DNA of 35,009 nucleotides from Clostridia bacterium (GTDB lineage Bacteria > Bacillota > Clostridia > Christensenellales > Aristaeellaceae): assembly GCA_017550745.1 (NCBI GenBank), contig JAFZOG010000103.1, positions 1-35,009 of the forward strand. Direction: 5' to 3'. Under the pieces are notes generated by a model that saw only the letters and a program-made list of their open reading frames with translations, had not been told where the DNA came from and did no database searches. Numbering within the stretch: position 1 is the stretch's first letter; each line of letters begins with the position of its first letter. The position numbers and the translations under genes were made by a program. Shown here in pieces: positions 13,493 through 22,161 of the stretch.

Positions 13493-16300
13493 TTACAGAA
13501 TCCCCTTGAGGAACTGCCCCGTATAGCTTTTTCTGACTTTGGCGACCTCCTCCGGGGTTCCCTGGGCCACGATGGCGCCGCCGCCGTCGCCGCCCTCAGG
13601 GCCCAGGTCGATGATATAATCGGCAGTCTTGATCACGTCCAGGTTGTGTTCGATGACCAGCACGGTATTGCCCGCGTCCGTGAGACGCTGTAAAACCTTG
13701 ATCAGCCGGTTCACATCATCCATGTGCAGGCCGGTGGTGGGCTCATCCAGCAGCACCAGCGTCCTGCCGGTGGCGCGGCGGCTCAGTTCCGTGGCCAGCT
13801 TCACCCGCTGGGCTTCGCCGCCGGAGAGGGTGGTGCTGGGCTGGCCCAGCTTCATGTAGCCAAGGCCCACGTCGTACAGCGTGCGCAGCTTCTGCATGAT
13901 GGCCGGATGCGCGCCGAATACTCCCATGGCTTCCTCCACCGTCATATCCAGCACATCGGCGATGCTCAGGCCCCGATACTTCACCTCCAGGGTTTCCCGG
14001 TTGTAGCGCTTGCCATGGCACACCTCGCAGGGCACGTAAATATCCGCCATGAAGTGCATCTCGATCTTGAGCAGGCCGTCGCCGGAGCAGGCCTCGCACC
14101 GCCCGCCCTTCACGTTGAAGGAGAAGCGGTTCTCTTTATAGCCCCTGATCTTCGCCTCCGGCAGCTGGGCGAACACCTTGCGGATCAAGTCGAACAAACC
14201 GGTATAGGTGGCAGGGTTGGAGCGGGGGGTCCTGCCGATGGGCGACTGGTCGATGCTGATGATCTTGTCCAGCCGCTCGGCGCCTTCGATCCCGTCGTAG
14301 TCCGCTTTCCGGGGCCTGGCGCGGTTCAGAAGGTGCGCCAGCGCGCCGTACAGGATGGCGTTCACCAGGCTGCTTTTGCCGCTGCCGGACACGCCGGTGA
14401 CGCAGCAGAATACGCCCAGGGGAAAATCCACGTCGATGTTTTTCAGGTTGTGTTCCCTGGCCCCGCGCACGGTCAGCCAGCCGGCAGGCAGGCGGCGTTT
14501 CTCGGGGACGGGGATTTTCTTTTTTCCGCTTAAATACTGGCCTGTGATGGAGTCGGGGCAGGCCATCACATCCTGCAGCGTGCCCTGGGCGACCACCTTT
14601 CCCCCATGCTCCCCCGCGCCGGGGCCGATATCCACCAGATAGTCCGCGCTGCGGAGGGTCTCCTCGTCGTGCTCCACCACGATCAGGGTATTGCCCAGCT
14701 CCTGCAGGTGCCGCAGCGTCTTGAGCAGCCGGGCGTTGTCCCGCTGGTGCAGGCCGATGGAGGGCTCGTCCAGAATGTACAGCACCCCCACCAGTCCGCT
14801 GCCGATCTGGGTCGCCAGGCGGATGCGCTGCGCTTCCCCGCCGGAGAGGGTGGCCGCGGCGCGGGAAAGGGTCAGGTAATCCAGGCCCACGTCGCACAGA
14901 AAACCGAGCCGCGCGTTCACTTCCCGCAGGATGGGCGCGGCGATCATGCCGTCCTTTTCCCCAAAGGTGAGGCCGTCCAGGAACGCTTTCGTCCGTTGGA
15001 TGTTCCACTCGCTGATTTCGGCGATGTTCCTGTCCCCCACCGTCACGGCCAGGGATTCGGGCTTCAGGCGGCGGCCTTTGCACACCGGGCAGGTTTCATG
15101 GGCCATATATTCCTCATAAGCCGCTTTCATGCCCTCGCTCTGCGTTTCCTGATACCGCCGTTCCAGGGAAGGGATCACGCCCTCGAAGGTGGTCTGGTAG
15201 GTGCCGGTTTCAAATTTGATTTTCAGCTTTTGCTCCCCTGTGCCGTACAGGATCTGTTTCTTCGCTTCCTCCGGCAGGTCGGCAAAGGGCGCGTCCATGG
15301 AGAAGCCGTAATAATCCGCCACGGCCTGGAACATGCTGTGGGCGGCGGAGTTCTGTTCACCGCTGTTCCAGCCCATGCAGCTGACGGCCCCTTCGTTCAT
15401 GCTTTTCGACGGGTCAGGCACCACCAGGTCGGGACTGACCTTCATGGTTTCCCCCAGGCCGGAGCAATAGGGGCACGCGCCGTAGGGATTATTGAAGGAG
15501 AACATGCGGGGGGCCAGTTCTTCGATATTCACGCCGCAGTCCGGACAGGCGTAGTTCTGGGAGAACATGATTTCCTCATCGCCGGGGGTCAGCAAAGCGC
15601 AGGCCAGGCCGCCGGACTGCTTCATGGCGGTTTCCAGGCTGTCGGTCAAACGCTGCTGGATGCCGGAACGCACCACCAGGCGGTCCACCACCAGATCGAT
15701 CTGGTGCTTCTTCTGCTTGTCCAGGGGAGGCACATCGTCCAGCTCATACATTTCCCCGTCGATCCGGGCGCGGACGAAGCCGCTTTTGCGTGCGTCCTCC
15801 AGCAGCTTCGCATGCTCGCCCTTTCGGGCGCGGACCACAGGCGCAAGGATTTGCAGCCGCTGGCCTTCGGGCAGGGCGGTAATGGCATCCACCATCTGGT
15901 CCACCGTCTGCTGTTTGATCTCCTTGCCGCATTTGGGGCAGTGGGGCACGCCGGTGCGGGCATACAGCAAACGCAGGTAGTCATGGATCTCCGTCACCGT
16001 GCCCACCGTGGAGCGGGGATTCTTGGCGGTGGTTTTCTGATCGATGGAAATGGCCGGAGACAGGCCCTCGATGCTGTCCACATCCGGCTTATCCATCTGG
16101 CCAAGGAACATGCGGGCGTAGCTGGACATGCTTTCCACATACCGCCGCTGGCCCTCGGCATAAATGGTATCGAAGGCCAGGGAGGATTTTCCGGACCCGC
16201 TCAGCCCCGTAAATACCACCAGCTTATCCCGGGGCACGGTGATATTGACGTTCTTTAAGTTGTGCTCCCGCGCCCCCCGCACGATGATCTTGTCTTCCAT
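13493..16300 (-). CDS. uvrA: Excinuclease ABC subunit A
   Basis: 935 residues, normal for UvrA; ATG at 16300 with GGAGGG 5 nt upstream. Two ABC ATPase halves: Walker [10 protein letters not shown] at residues 32-40 and a second GVSGSGKSS in the C-terminal half, each followed by an LSGGEAQR-type signature and a DEPS/DEPT Walker B. Zinc-binding pairs are visible: CPKC, CPDC with CPYC, and CEAC with CEVC. UvrA dimers find bulky DNA lesions with UvrB and load UvrB-UvrC for nucleotide excision repair in the cytoplasm. uvrB and uvrC are not in the window, although uvrB often lies next to uvrA. The promoter carries a candidate LexA site. Confidence 0.98.
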   Translation of the reverse strand: MEDKIIVRGAREHNLKNVNITVPRDKLVVFTGLSGSGKSSLAFDTIYAEGQRRYVESMSSYARMFLGQMDKPDVDSIEGLSPAISIDQKTTAKNPRSTVGTVTEIHDYLRLLYARTGVPHCPKCGKEIKQQTVDQMVDAITALPEGQRLQILAPVVRARKGEHAKLLEDARKSGFVRARIDGEMYELDDVPPLDKQKKHQIDLVVDRLVVRSGIQQRLTDSLETAMKQSGGLACALLTPGDEEIMFSQNYACPDCGVNIEELAPRMFSFNNPYGACPYCSGLGETMKVSPDLVVPDPSKSMNEGAVSCMGWNSGEQNSAAHSMFQAVADYYGFSMDAPFADLPEEAKKQILYGTGEQKLKIKFETGTYQTTFEGVIPSLERRYQETQSEGMKAAYEEYMAHETCPVCKGRRLKPESLAVTVGDRNIAEISEWNIQRTKAFLDGLTFGEKDGMIAAPILREVNARLGFLCDVGLDYLTLSRAAATLSGGEAQRIRLATQIGSGLVGVLYILDEPSIGLHQRDNARLLKTLRHLQELGNTLIVVEHDEETLRSADYLVDIGPGAGEHGGKVVAQGTLQDVMACPDSITGQYLSGKKKIPVPEKRRLPAGWLTVRGAREHNLKNIDVDFPLGVFCCVTGVSGSGKSSLVNAILYGALAHLLNRARPRKADYDGIEGAERLDKIISIDQSPIGRTPRSNPATYTGLFDLIRKVFAQLPEAKIRGYKENRFSFNVKGGRCEACSGDGLLKIEMHFMADIYVPCEVCHGKRYNRETLEVKYRGLSIADVLDMTVEEAMGVFGAHPAIMQKLRTLYDVGLGYMKLGQPSTTLSGGEAQRVKLATELSRRATGRTLVLLDEPTTGLHMDDVNRLIKVLQRLTDAGNTVLVIEHNLDVIKTADYIIDLGPEGGDGGGAIVAQGTPEEVAKVRKSYTGQFLKGIL

Positions 16301-16332
16301 GCTGCCCTCCGTCTGTATCGTGTTGCCGGAAC

Positions 16333-16361
16333 ATTATAGCACATTTGTTCCCCTTTGTGAA
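16333..16361 (-). promoter_or_regulatory. uvrA promoter
   Basis: On the - strand TTCACA (16361-16356, five of six), a 17-nt spacer and TATAAT (16338-16333, perfect). The start should fall about 7 nt further down, leaving a leader of roughly 25 nt before the uvrA ATG at 16300. Confidence 0.8.
16339..16350 (-). promoter_or_regulatory. uvrA: Candidate LexA (SOS) box in the uvrA promoter
   Basis: The - strand reads GAACAAATGTGC directly upstream of the -10. The Gram-positive LexA/DinR core is GAACNNNNGTTC; seven of its eight fixed bases match (GTGC for GTTC). It lies wholly in the spacer between -35 and -10, where a bound repressor would block polymerase. uvrA is a classical SOS gene in this phylum, so the context supports it. 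Confidence 0.55.
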
Positions 16362-16408
16362 GAGGTTTTTTCCTGTTTTCCGCCGGTTTCCGATGGATTA
16401 TTGTACAC

Positions 16409-16440
16409 AAAAAACCCTCTCCCCTTCTTTCGGGAGAGGG
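16409..16440 (-). terminator. Terminator of the histidine operon
   Basis: On the - strand CCCTCTCCC and GGGAGAGGG form a perfect 9-bp stem (16432-16440 with 16415-16423), followed by TTTTTT. It lies 5 nt after the stop of the HD-domain gene, so that gene is the last cistron of the operon. Confidence 0.88.
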
Positions 16441-16445
16441 AAAGC

Positions 16446-17018
16446 TCATTCCTCCTGCGTACCGGTCAGGCCCAATTCGGCGGCGTGCTCCTTCATGCCT
16501 TCGATGCAGATTTCCGCCACGTCCCGGATGTCCATGCCCAGCATTTCACAGCCCTGCAGCACAAGGGCCCGGTCGCATTTTGCCGCGAACCGTTTATCCT
16601 TGAATTTTTTCATGAAGCTCTTGATTTCCAGGTCGGTGATGCCCAGGGGCCGCATCCTGGCCGCCGCCTGGATGATGCCGGTCAGCTCGTCCACGGTGAA
16701 AAGCGATTTTTCCATCAGCGTTTCCGGCTTCACATCGCTGCAGATGCCCCAGCCATGGGACAGGATGGCCCGCACATCCGCTTCGTCCACGCCCGCGGCA
16801 AGCAGCGGTGCCTGGGTATGCTGCAAATGCTCCTCGGGATACTTTTCATAATCGTAATCGTGCAGGATGCCGATCGCTTCCCAATGCTCCGCGTCCTCGC
16901 CGAAATGCTTCGCCATCGCGCCCATGGCATACGCCACGTTCAGGGCGTGCAGCAGCAGGTGTTCCTCCGTGACCTGCGTACCGTTCAGTTCCTTCGCGCG
17001 TTCAACCGTCAGTTTCAT
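16446..17018 (-). CDS. HD-domain hydrolase at the end of the his operon
   Basis: 190 residues; ATG at 17018 with GAGGTGGG, only 12 nt after the hisIE stop and before the operon terminator. The HD-fold metal ligands are visible: His24 (LLLHALNVAY), the HD pair His53-Asp54 (GILHDYDYE), and further HxxH-type residues in EEHLQHTQ. It is thus a compact HDIG-type phosphohydrolase; relatives act on nucleotides or small phosphorylated compounds, with the substrate mostly unknown. The C-terminal half is helical with an acidic end. Such genes are widespread in Clostridia and not usually his-linked. Because the operon lacks a histidinol-phosphate phosphatase gene, this enzyme is a candidate for that step; this is inference only. 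Confidence 0.82.
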   Translation of the reverse strand: MKLTVERAKELNGTQVTEEHLLLHALNVAYAMGAMAKHFGEDAEHWEAIGILHDYDYEKYPEEHLQHTQAPLLAAGVDEADVRAILSHGWGICSDVKPETLMEKSLFTVDELTGIIQAAARMRPLGITDLEIKSFMKKFKDKRFAAKCDRALVLQGCEMLGMDIRDVAEICIEGMKEHAAELGLTGTQEE

Positions 17019-17030
17019 ATACCCACCTCG

Positions 17031-17675
17031 TCATTGCATTTTTTCCTGCTTCACCTTATGGTCCACCACATGGCGGCTGGCCAGCTGGGAGAAAATATCC
17101 TTGGGCTCGATCCCCATCTCCACCATCAGCACCATCACATGATAGGCCAGATCGGAAATCTCAAAAATGGTTTCGGCTTTATCGCCGCCCTTGCCGGCCA
17201 CGATCACCTCCGTGCACTCCTCCCCCACCTTCTTGAGGATCTTATCGATGCCCTTCTGGTAGAGGTAGGTGGTGTAGCTGCCCTCCTTGGGGTTGGTCTT
17301 GCGGCCTTTGAGCAGTTCATAGAGCGCTTCCAGGGAGAAGTCCTGCTGGGTCTCGCTCTGGTACACCGGGTTGAAGAAGCAGCTTTCGCTGCCTGTGTGG
17401 CAGGCGGGGCCCTTCTTGATGACCTCCACCACCAGCGCGTCCAGGTCGCAGTCCGCCTTGATCGTCACGATCTCCTGGGTATTGCCGCTGGTCTCCCCCT
17501 TGCGCCAAAGCTGCTGGCGGGAGCGGGAAAAAAAGCAGGTGCGGCCCTCCCGCATGGAGATTTCCAGGGATTCCCTGTTCATGTAGGCCACGGTCAGCAC
17601 CTGTTTGGAAAAGTAATCCTGCACCACAGCCGGAATCAAGCCCTTGTCGTCAAATTTCAGATCGTCAAGCTTCAT
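17031..17675 (-). CDS. hisIE: Bifunctional phosphoribosyl-AMP cyclohydrolase / phosphoribosyl-ATP pyrophosphatase
   Basis: 214 residues. The N-terminal HisI domain (1-105) has SRQQLWRKGETSGN (52-65), DCDLDA (75-80) and the zinc-binding ACHTG (91-95). The C-terminal HisE domain (about 116-200) has GSYTTYLYQKGIDKILKKVGEE and the MazG-like acidic residues in EECTEVIVA and EISDLAYH. The enzyme performs steps 2 and 3 of histidine synthesis: removal of pyrophosphate from PR-ATP, then ring opening of PR-AMP. ATG 17675 lies inside the end of hisF (11-nt overlap), with GGGAGG 9 nt upstream. Fusion of I and E in this order is the common bacterial form. Confidence 0.97.
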   Translation of the reverse strand: MKLDDLKFDDKGLIPAVVQDYFSKQVLTVAYMNRESLEISMREGRTCFFSRSRQQLWRKGETSGNTQEIVTIKADCDLDALVVEVIKKGPACHTGSESCFFNPVYQSETQQDFSLEALYELLKGRKTNPKEGSYTTYLYQKGIDKILKKVGEECTEVIVAGKGGDKAETIFEISDLAYHVMVLMVEMGIEPKDIFSQLASRHVVDHKVKQEKMQ

Positions 17676-18450
17676 CTTGTTTTTCCTCCCGTAATATGCG
17701 CATGGGAATTCCTTCGCCTGCCAGATACCGTTTCAGTTCCGGCAGCGGCACTTCTTTCCGGTGAAAGATGGAAGCGGCCAGCCCGGCGTCCACCTGGGGC
17801 ACGGACTCAAAGAGGATTTTGAAGTCCTCCATTTTTCCCGCGCCGCCGGAAGCGATGATGGGGATGGTGACCCGTTTTCCCATGGCCTCCAGCATCTCCA
17901 GGTCGAAGCCCTGCTTCACGCCGTCTGTGTCGATGCTGTTCACCACCAGTTCCCCCGCGCCGCGCTCCTGGCCGTCATGCGCCCACTGCAGGGCGTCGAT
18001 GCCGGTATCCACGCGCCCGCCCTTGGCAAAGATGCGGAAACGGCCGTCCACCCGTTTCACGTCCATGCTCAGCACCACGCACTGGTCGCCGTACCGTTTG
18101 GCGGCGCGCTCGATCAGGCCGGGATCCTTGATCGCGCCGGAATTGACGCTCACCTTGTCCGCGCCGCAGGACAGCACCCGTTCAAAGTCGCTGACATCGT
18201 TGATGCCGCCGCCCACTGTCAGGGGGATGAACACCTGCGCCGCCGTGCGTTTTAAGATGTCGGTGAACAGGCCCCGGCCCTCAAAGGAGGCGGTGATGTC
18301 GTAAAACACCAATTCGTCCGCGCCGGTGTCGTTGTAATACTTCGCCATTTCCACCGGGTCGGCCACATCCCGGATGCCCTCAAAGTTGGTGCCTTTGACC
18401 ACGCGCCCGTCGCGCACGTCCAGGCAGGGAATGATTCTTTTAGCGACCAT
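17665..18450 (-). CDS. hisF: Imidazole glycerol phosphate synthase, cyclase subunit
   Basis: 261 residues from ATG 18450, which has GAGGTGA 7 nt upstream; the frame is open further up but without a start signal. A (beta/alpha)8 barrel with catalytic Asp11 (IIPCLDVRDG) and Asp130 (VVLSMDVKRV), phosphate-binding loops TVGGGI near 79-83 and IIASGGAG. It condenses PRFAR with ammonia from HisH to form imidazole glycerol phosphate and AICAR. Its partner hisH is two genes upstream, separated from it by hisA and a DinB-like gene. The gap of 32 nt to the upstream gene is the second widest in the operon. Confidence 0.97.
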   Translation of the reverse strand: MVAKRIIPCLDVRDGRVVKGTNFEGIRDVADPVEMAKYYNDTGADELVFYDITASFEGRGLFTDILKRTAAQVFIPLTVGGGINDVSDFERVLSCGADKVSVNSGAIKDPGLIERAAKRYGDQCVVLSMDVKRVDGRFRIFAKGGRVDTGIDALQWAHDGQERGAGELVVNSIDTDGVKQGFDLEMLEAMGKRVTIPIIASGGAGKMEDFKILFESVPQVDAGLAASIFHRKEVPLPELKRYLAGEGIPMRILREEKQDEA

Positions 18451-18482
18451 GTTTTCACCTCGCTCAGCTTCATACGAAGCGG

Positions 18483-19133
18483 TTACGTGATTTTGCCGAT
18501 GATTCTCTCCGCCGCTTCGATGTGCATGATCCAGTGGCGGGACAGGGGCATTTTGATCAGCCCGGCCACGTCCTTTCCGCACCAGTAATCAATCAGCCAG
18601 GCGGCGCTTTCCTCCGGGCTCACAACGCCCTTTGCCCTGATCCTTTCTTTGTCCCCGTCCAAGAAGCGCTGTTTCAAATCTTCACAGCGGAGGGATAAAA
18701 GCCAGGCGTCCGTGTCTTTCTGCACAGATTCCGCGTAATCATACAGCCCGTCGATGTTCAGCTTTTGCGAAAACGCGGCGATTTGCTCTTTCACCAGCTC
18801 GTTTCCCGTCGTAATGATGGGGGATCCCGTTTTCCTCCGGCAGTCTCCGGAGAACAAAACCTCCTCCCGGCTGCGAATCAATGTATTGACCACGATATCC
18901 TCGATCCGCATGATATGCCAGATGGAATAGGCCACTGTTTTGCTGTGATACCCCTCCGCGTTGGGAAAGGGCATTTTGCTGTAATCGCTGTCCTTTAGCT
19001 TTCCCCGCCATGACTGCATCTGCGCCATCAGCGTGCCGCGCAGGGAGATCAGCGCTTCGATCCCCTGATCGAACGTCGCCTTTTTCAGCAGCCCCTGCAT
19101 TTTCTTATTCTGCTCGGACCATTCTTTATTCAT
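18483..19133 (-). CDS. DinB-like four-helix metal-binding protein inside the his operon
   Basis: 216 residues; ATG 19133 with AGGGA 8 nt upstream, 12 nt after the hisA stop. The sequence is helical and has the three histidines expected of the DinB/YfiT superfamily: His73 in YSIWHIMRIED, and an HxxxH pair His200/His204 in SRHWIMHIEAAERI. This triad binds a divalent metal in characterised members, which include thiol-dependent transferases and many uncharacterised proteins. The helix QSWRGKLKDSDYSKMPF precedes the first ligand. Nothing ties the family to histidine synthesis, so its place between hisA and hisF is odd. Base use is somewhat less GC-rich than in the flanking his genes, which suggests late insertion into the operon. 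Confidence 0.75.
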   Translation of the reverse strand: MNKEWSEQNKKMQGLLKKATFDQGIEALISLRGTLMAQMQSWRGKLKDSDYSKMPFPNAEGYHSKTVAYSIWHIMRIEDIVVNTLIRSREEVLFSGDCRRKTGSPIITTGNELVKEQIAAFSQKLNIDGLYDYAESVQKDTDAWLLSLRCEDLKQRFLDGDKERIRAKGVVSPEESAAWLIDYWCGKDVAGLIKMPLSRHWIMHIEAAERIIGKIT

Positions 19134-19145
19134 TTCGCATTCCCT

Positions 19146-19871
19146 TTATCTGTCGTCCTTGGCCGCTTCCATGGCCTCCTCAAGCGTGATGCGTCCGTCA
19201 TAAAGCGCTTTGCCGATGATGGCGGCATAGAGCTTCAGCCTTGCCAGGGCGGCGATATCCTGCGGAGTGGAAACGCCGCCGGAGGCGACAATGTTTAATC
19301 CTTTGATCCGGCTTAAGCGCTCATAGGCCTCGGTATTGGGCCCCTGCAGCTTGCCGTCCCGGCTGATGTCGGTGTAGATCACGGTGTCGATGCCGCGCTG
19401 GGGCAGGCTGTTCACAAAGTCAAAAGCGGCAATGTCCGTTATCGTTTTCCAGCCGTGAATGGCGACAAATCCGTTCCGGGCGTCCACCCCCGCCGCCACC
19501 TGCCCGGGGTACCGCTTCGCCAGGTCTTCCATGAAGCCCGGACGCTCGATGGCGGCAGAGCCCAAAATCACCCGGGCCACTCCCGCGTCCAGATAATGCC
19601 TGGCGCTTGCTTCATCCCGCACGCCGCCGCCGACTTCCAGCTTTAAGCCGCTTTCGGCAGCCAGCTTCCCAATCACTTCCAGGTTCTTTTGCCTGCCGTC
19701 CAGCGCCGCGTCCAGATCCACCACGTGCAAGTATTCCGCGCCTTTTTCCTGATAGGCTTTGGCGACGGATATGGGATCGCTGCCGTACACGGTCATGCGG
19801 TCATAATCGCCCTCCACCAGCCGCACCACCCGGCCGTCCCGCAGATCAATTGCCGGAAAAATCAGCATCAT
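19146..19871 (-). CDS. hisA: ProFAR isomerase
   Basis: 241 residues if the first of two adjacent ATGs (19871 and 19868) is used; GGAGG lies 4 and 7 nt upstream, so the second start (240 residues) is equally likely. A (beta/alpha)8 barrel paralogous to HisF, with the catalytic aspartates in FPAIDLRDG (Asp9) and AAGVDARNG (Asp130), plus LEVGGGVRD and IVASGGV phosphate loops. It isomerises the aminoaldose ProFAR to the aminoketose PRFAR. The start overlaps the hisH stop (TGA within ATGATG). Confidence 0.97.
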   Translation of the reverse strand: MMLIFPAIDLRDGRVVRLVEGDYDRMTVYGSDPISVAKAYQEKGAEYLHVVDLDAALDGRQKNLEVIGKLAAESGLKLEVGGGVRDEASARHYLDAGVARVILGSAAIERPGFMEDLAKRYPGQVAAGVDARNGFVAIHGWKTITDIAAFDFVNSLPQRGIDTVIYTDISRDGKLQGPNTEAYERLSRIKGLNIVASGGVSTPQDIAALARLKLYAAIIGKALYDGRITLEEAMEAAKDDR

Positions 19872-20479
19872 GCTTCCTCCCCGAACGCTTTCAGCATTTT
19901 CAGGCCCACCGGCCCGCTTTTTTCGGGGTGGAACTGCGCCCCGAAAACGTTGCCCTTCTGCACCAGTCCCGGCACCATGACGCCGTATTCCGACGCCGCC
20001 TTCACCGCGTCCCCCGCGCCTTTGGCATAGAAGGAGTGGACGTAATACACGCTGTCCCCCTCCTGAATCTCCTTGAGCAGCGGGCTCTCCCCCAGGATGC
20101 GCAGGCTGTTCCAGCCGATATGGGGCACTTTCAGGCTGTTTGGAATATCCGGCTTCAGCGGGCAGATTTCGCCGGGCAGCAGGCCCAGGCCCATATGCTC
20201 GCCGTACTCGTAGCTCTTTTCAAACAGCAGCTGCATCCCCAGGCAGATGCCCAGCAGCGGCGCGCCTGATGCGGCCATTTGCAGCACCAGCCTGTCCATG
20301 CCCGTTTCGCGCAGCTTGTTCCGGGCGTCCCCGAACGCTCCGACGCCGGGCAGGATGATCTTGTCCGCCCCCAGAATGTCCGCTTCGTTCCTTGTCACCT
20401 TGTTCTCAATGCCCAGGAAGGACAGAGAATGGCTGAGGGAATACAGGTTCCCCACGCCGTAGTCGATGATTGCGATCAC
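19868..20479 (-). CDS. hisH: Imidazole glycerol phosphate synthase, glutaminase subunit
   Basis: 203 residues with a GTG start at 20479 behind AAAGGGG. Class I glutamine amidotransferase: nucleophile Cys79 in GICLGMQ, with His184 and Glu186 in QFHPEKSG completing the triad. PGVGAFGD near residue 44 is typical of HisH. It frees ammonia from glutamine and channels it to HisF. The gap of 48 nt after hisB is the longest within the operon; it holds only the binding site. Confidence 0.97.
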   Translation of the reverse strand: MIAIIDYGVGNLYSLSHSLSFLGIENKVTRNEADILGADKIILPGVGAFGDARNKLRETGMDRLVLQMAASGAPLLGICLGMQLLFEKSYEYGEHMGLGLLPGEICPLKPDIPNSLKVPHIGWNSLRILGESPLLKEIQEGDSVYYVHSFYAKGAGDAVKAASEYGVMVPGLVQKGNVFGAQFHPEKSGPVGLKMLKAFGEEA

Positions 20480-20527
20480 TGCGATTGCCCCTTTTTCTTG
20501 TCAAGTCGGAACGCATCGGCCCCCGGG

Positions 20528-21115
20528 TCAGAGCATCCCCTTGGATGACGGTGTCTCCTCCGCGCGGGCCGGGTCAATGGAGACCGCCTGCCGCAAAGCC
20601 CGTCCAAGGCCCTTGAACATGGCTTCAATGATATGGTGGGTGTTTTCCCCGGCCAGCTGGCAGAAATGCAGGCAGGCCCTGGCGTTGCGGGTAAACCCCA
20701 GCATGAATTCCTTCACCAGTTCGGTATCGAAGGCGCCCACTTTTTCCGTGGGCAGATCCACCTGATACCCCAGCGTATCCCGGCCTGACAGATCGACAGC
20801 CACCAGCACCAGCGCTTCATCCATGGGCAGCAGGAAATTGCCGTACCGGGCGATGCCCTTTTTATCGCCCAGCGCTTCGGCCAGCGCCTGGCCCAAGGCA
20901 ATGCCGATGTCCTCCACGGAATGGTGATCGTCCACCCAGGTGTCGCCCTTGCAGCGAACCGCCAGGTCAAAACCGCCGTGAAAGGCCAGGAGCTCCAGCA
21001 TATGGTTCAAAAAGCCTACGCCGGTGTCGATTTCCGCTTTGCCCGTTCCATCCAGGTTCAAGGACAAACGAATGTCCGTTTCTTTGGTTTTCCGTTCAAT
21101 AACAGCCTGTCTCAT
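20528..21115 (-). CDS. hisB: Imidazoleglycerol-phosphate dehydratase
   Basis: 195 residues, the monofunctional form without an N-terminal phosphatase domain. The histidine-rich manganese-binding motifs are FLNHMLELLAFHG (from about residue 35), VDDHHSVEDIG, and AGENTHHIIEA, arranged as the two halves of the duplicated fold. It dehydrates imidazole glycerol phosphate to imidazole acetol phosphate. Its start overlaps the hisC stop by 4 nt (ATGA), with GGGAGA upstream. Because this hisB is monofunctional, a separate histidinol-phosphatase is required, and none is recognisable in the operon. Confidence 0.97.
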   Translation of the reverse strand: MRQAVIERKTKETDIRLSLNLDGTGKAEIDTGVGFLNHMLELLAFHGGFDLAVRCKGDTWVDDHHSVEDIGIALGQALAEALGDKKGIARYGNFLLPMDEALVLVAVDLSGRDTLGYQVDLPTEKVGAFDTELVKEFMLGFTRNARACLHFCQLAGENTHHIIEAMFKGLGRALRQAVSIDPARAEETPSSKGML

Positions 21116-22161
21116 GTCAAAATCTCCCTGGTGGCCTGAATCAGCGCCGCCATCTGTTCTTTCGTTCCGATGCTGATGCGGGTAAAGCCGCGCGTCCGGG
21201 GCAAATCGAAATACCGGACCAGGATGTTCCGCTCCCGCAATGCCTTCTGGTATTCGCCGCCGCCCATGCCCGGGGCGCTGGCAAAGACGAAGTTGGCCTT
21301 GCTGTCCAGCACCCGGAAGCCCAGATCCTTTAACTGCTCCACGGTCCAGGCCCGCGTTTCCGCGATGGCCTGCCGGCAGGCTTCAAAGTACTCCGGCTGC
21401 TCCAGCGCCGCCGCCCCCGCCGCCTGGGTGAGTGTGTTCACATTATAGGGGTGGAAGGAGAAGCGCACGCGGTTCAGGTCATCGATGAGCGCGGCGTTCC
21501 CCATGGCGAACCCCAGCCGCCCGCCCGCCAGCTGGCGGGACTTGGAGAATGTCCGGACCACCAGCACATTGTCAAACTCCGGCACCAGGGCCAGCGCGCT
21601 TTCCCCGCCGAAATCCACATAAGCCTCGTCCACGATGACCGCCTGGTCGGGATTCTTTTCCGCGATGTTCCGCAGCGCGGAAAGCGGCAGGGCCTTGCCC
21701 GTGGGCGCGTTGGGGTTGGCGATGACGACGCAGCGGTCGTTGCCTTTATAATCCGCAGCGTTCACATTGAAATCCGCGTCCAGGGGAATGATTTTTGCGT
21801 CCAGGCCAAACAGCGCGGCCCACACGGGATAGAAGCCGTAGGTGATATCCGGAAAGGCCAGGCCGTTTCCGCCGAAAGCCTGAAACGCGAAGGCCAGGAT
21901 CTCATCGGAGCCGTTGCTGACGGTGATCTGGTTTTCATGCAGGCCGTAGGTTTCAGCCAGCAGCCGGGTCAGCTTCGCCGCGGCAAGATCATTGTATAAT
22001 TGCAGGCTGTCCGCCGCCGCCGCCACCGCCTCCTTCACCCCCGGCGCGGGAGGAAAGGGGCTTTCGTTGGTGTTCAGCTTGATCAGGTTCCGCACCTTCG
22101 GCTGCTCGCCGGGCACGTAGGCTTTCAGTGATTGAAGCCGTTCGCTCAGGAATCTGCTCAT
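21112..22161 (-). CDS. hisC: Histidinol-phosphate aminotransferase
   Basis: 349 residues from ATG 22161, which overlaps the hisD stop (ATGA) and has GGAG 8 nt upstream; a longer open frame exists but has no start signal. PLP-dependent class I/II aminotransferase: KLNTNESPFPPAP at the N-terminus, NPNAPTGK (149-156), VDEAYVDF (178-184) and the PLP lysine Lys207 in RTFSKSRQLAGGRLG. It transfers the amino group from glutamate to imidazole acetol phosphate, giving histidinol phosphate. Length and motifs are typical. Confidence 0.96.
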   Translation of the reverse strand: MSRFLSERLQSLKAYVPGEQPKVRNLIKLNTNESPFPPAPGVKEAVAAAADSLQLYNDLAAAKLTRLLAETYGLHENQITVSNGSDEILAFAFQAFGGNGLAFPDITYGFYPVWAALFGLDAKIIPLDADFNVNAADYKGNDRCVVIANPNAPTGKALPLSALRNIAEKNPDQAVIVDEAYVDFGGESALALVPEFDNVLVVRTFSKSRQLAGGRLGFAMGNAALIDDLNRVRFSFHPYNVNTLTQAAGAAALEQPEYFEACRQAIAETRAWTVEQLKDLGFRVLDSKANFVFASAPGMGGGEYQKALRERNILVRYFDLPRTRGFTRISIGTKEQMAALIQATREILT

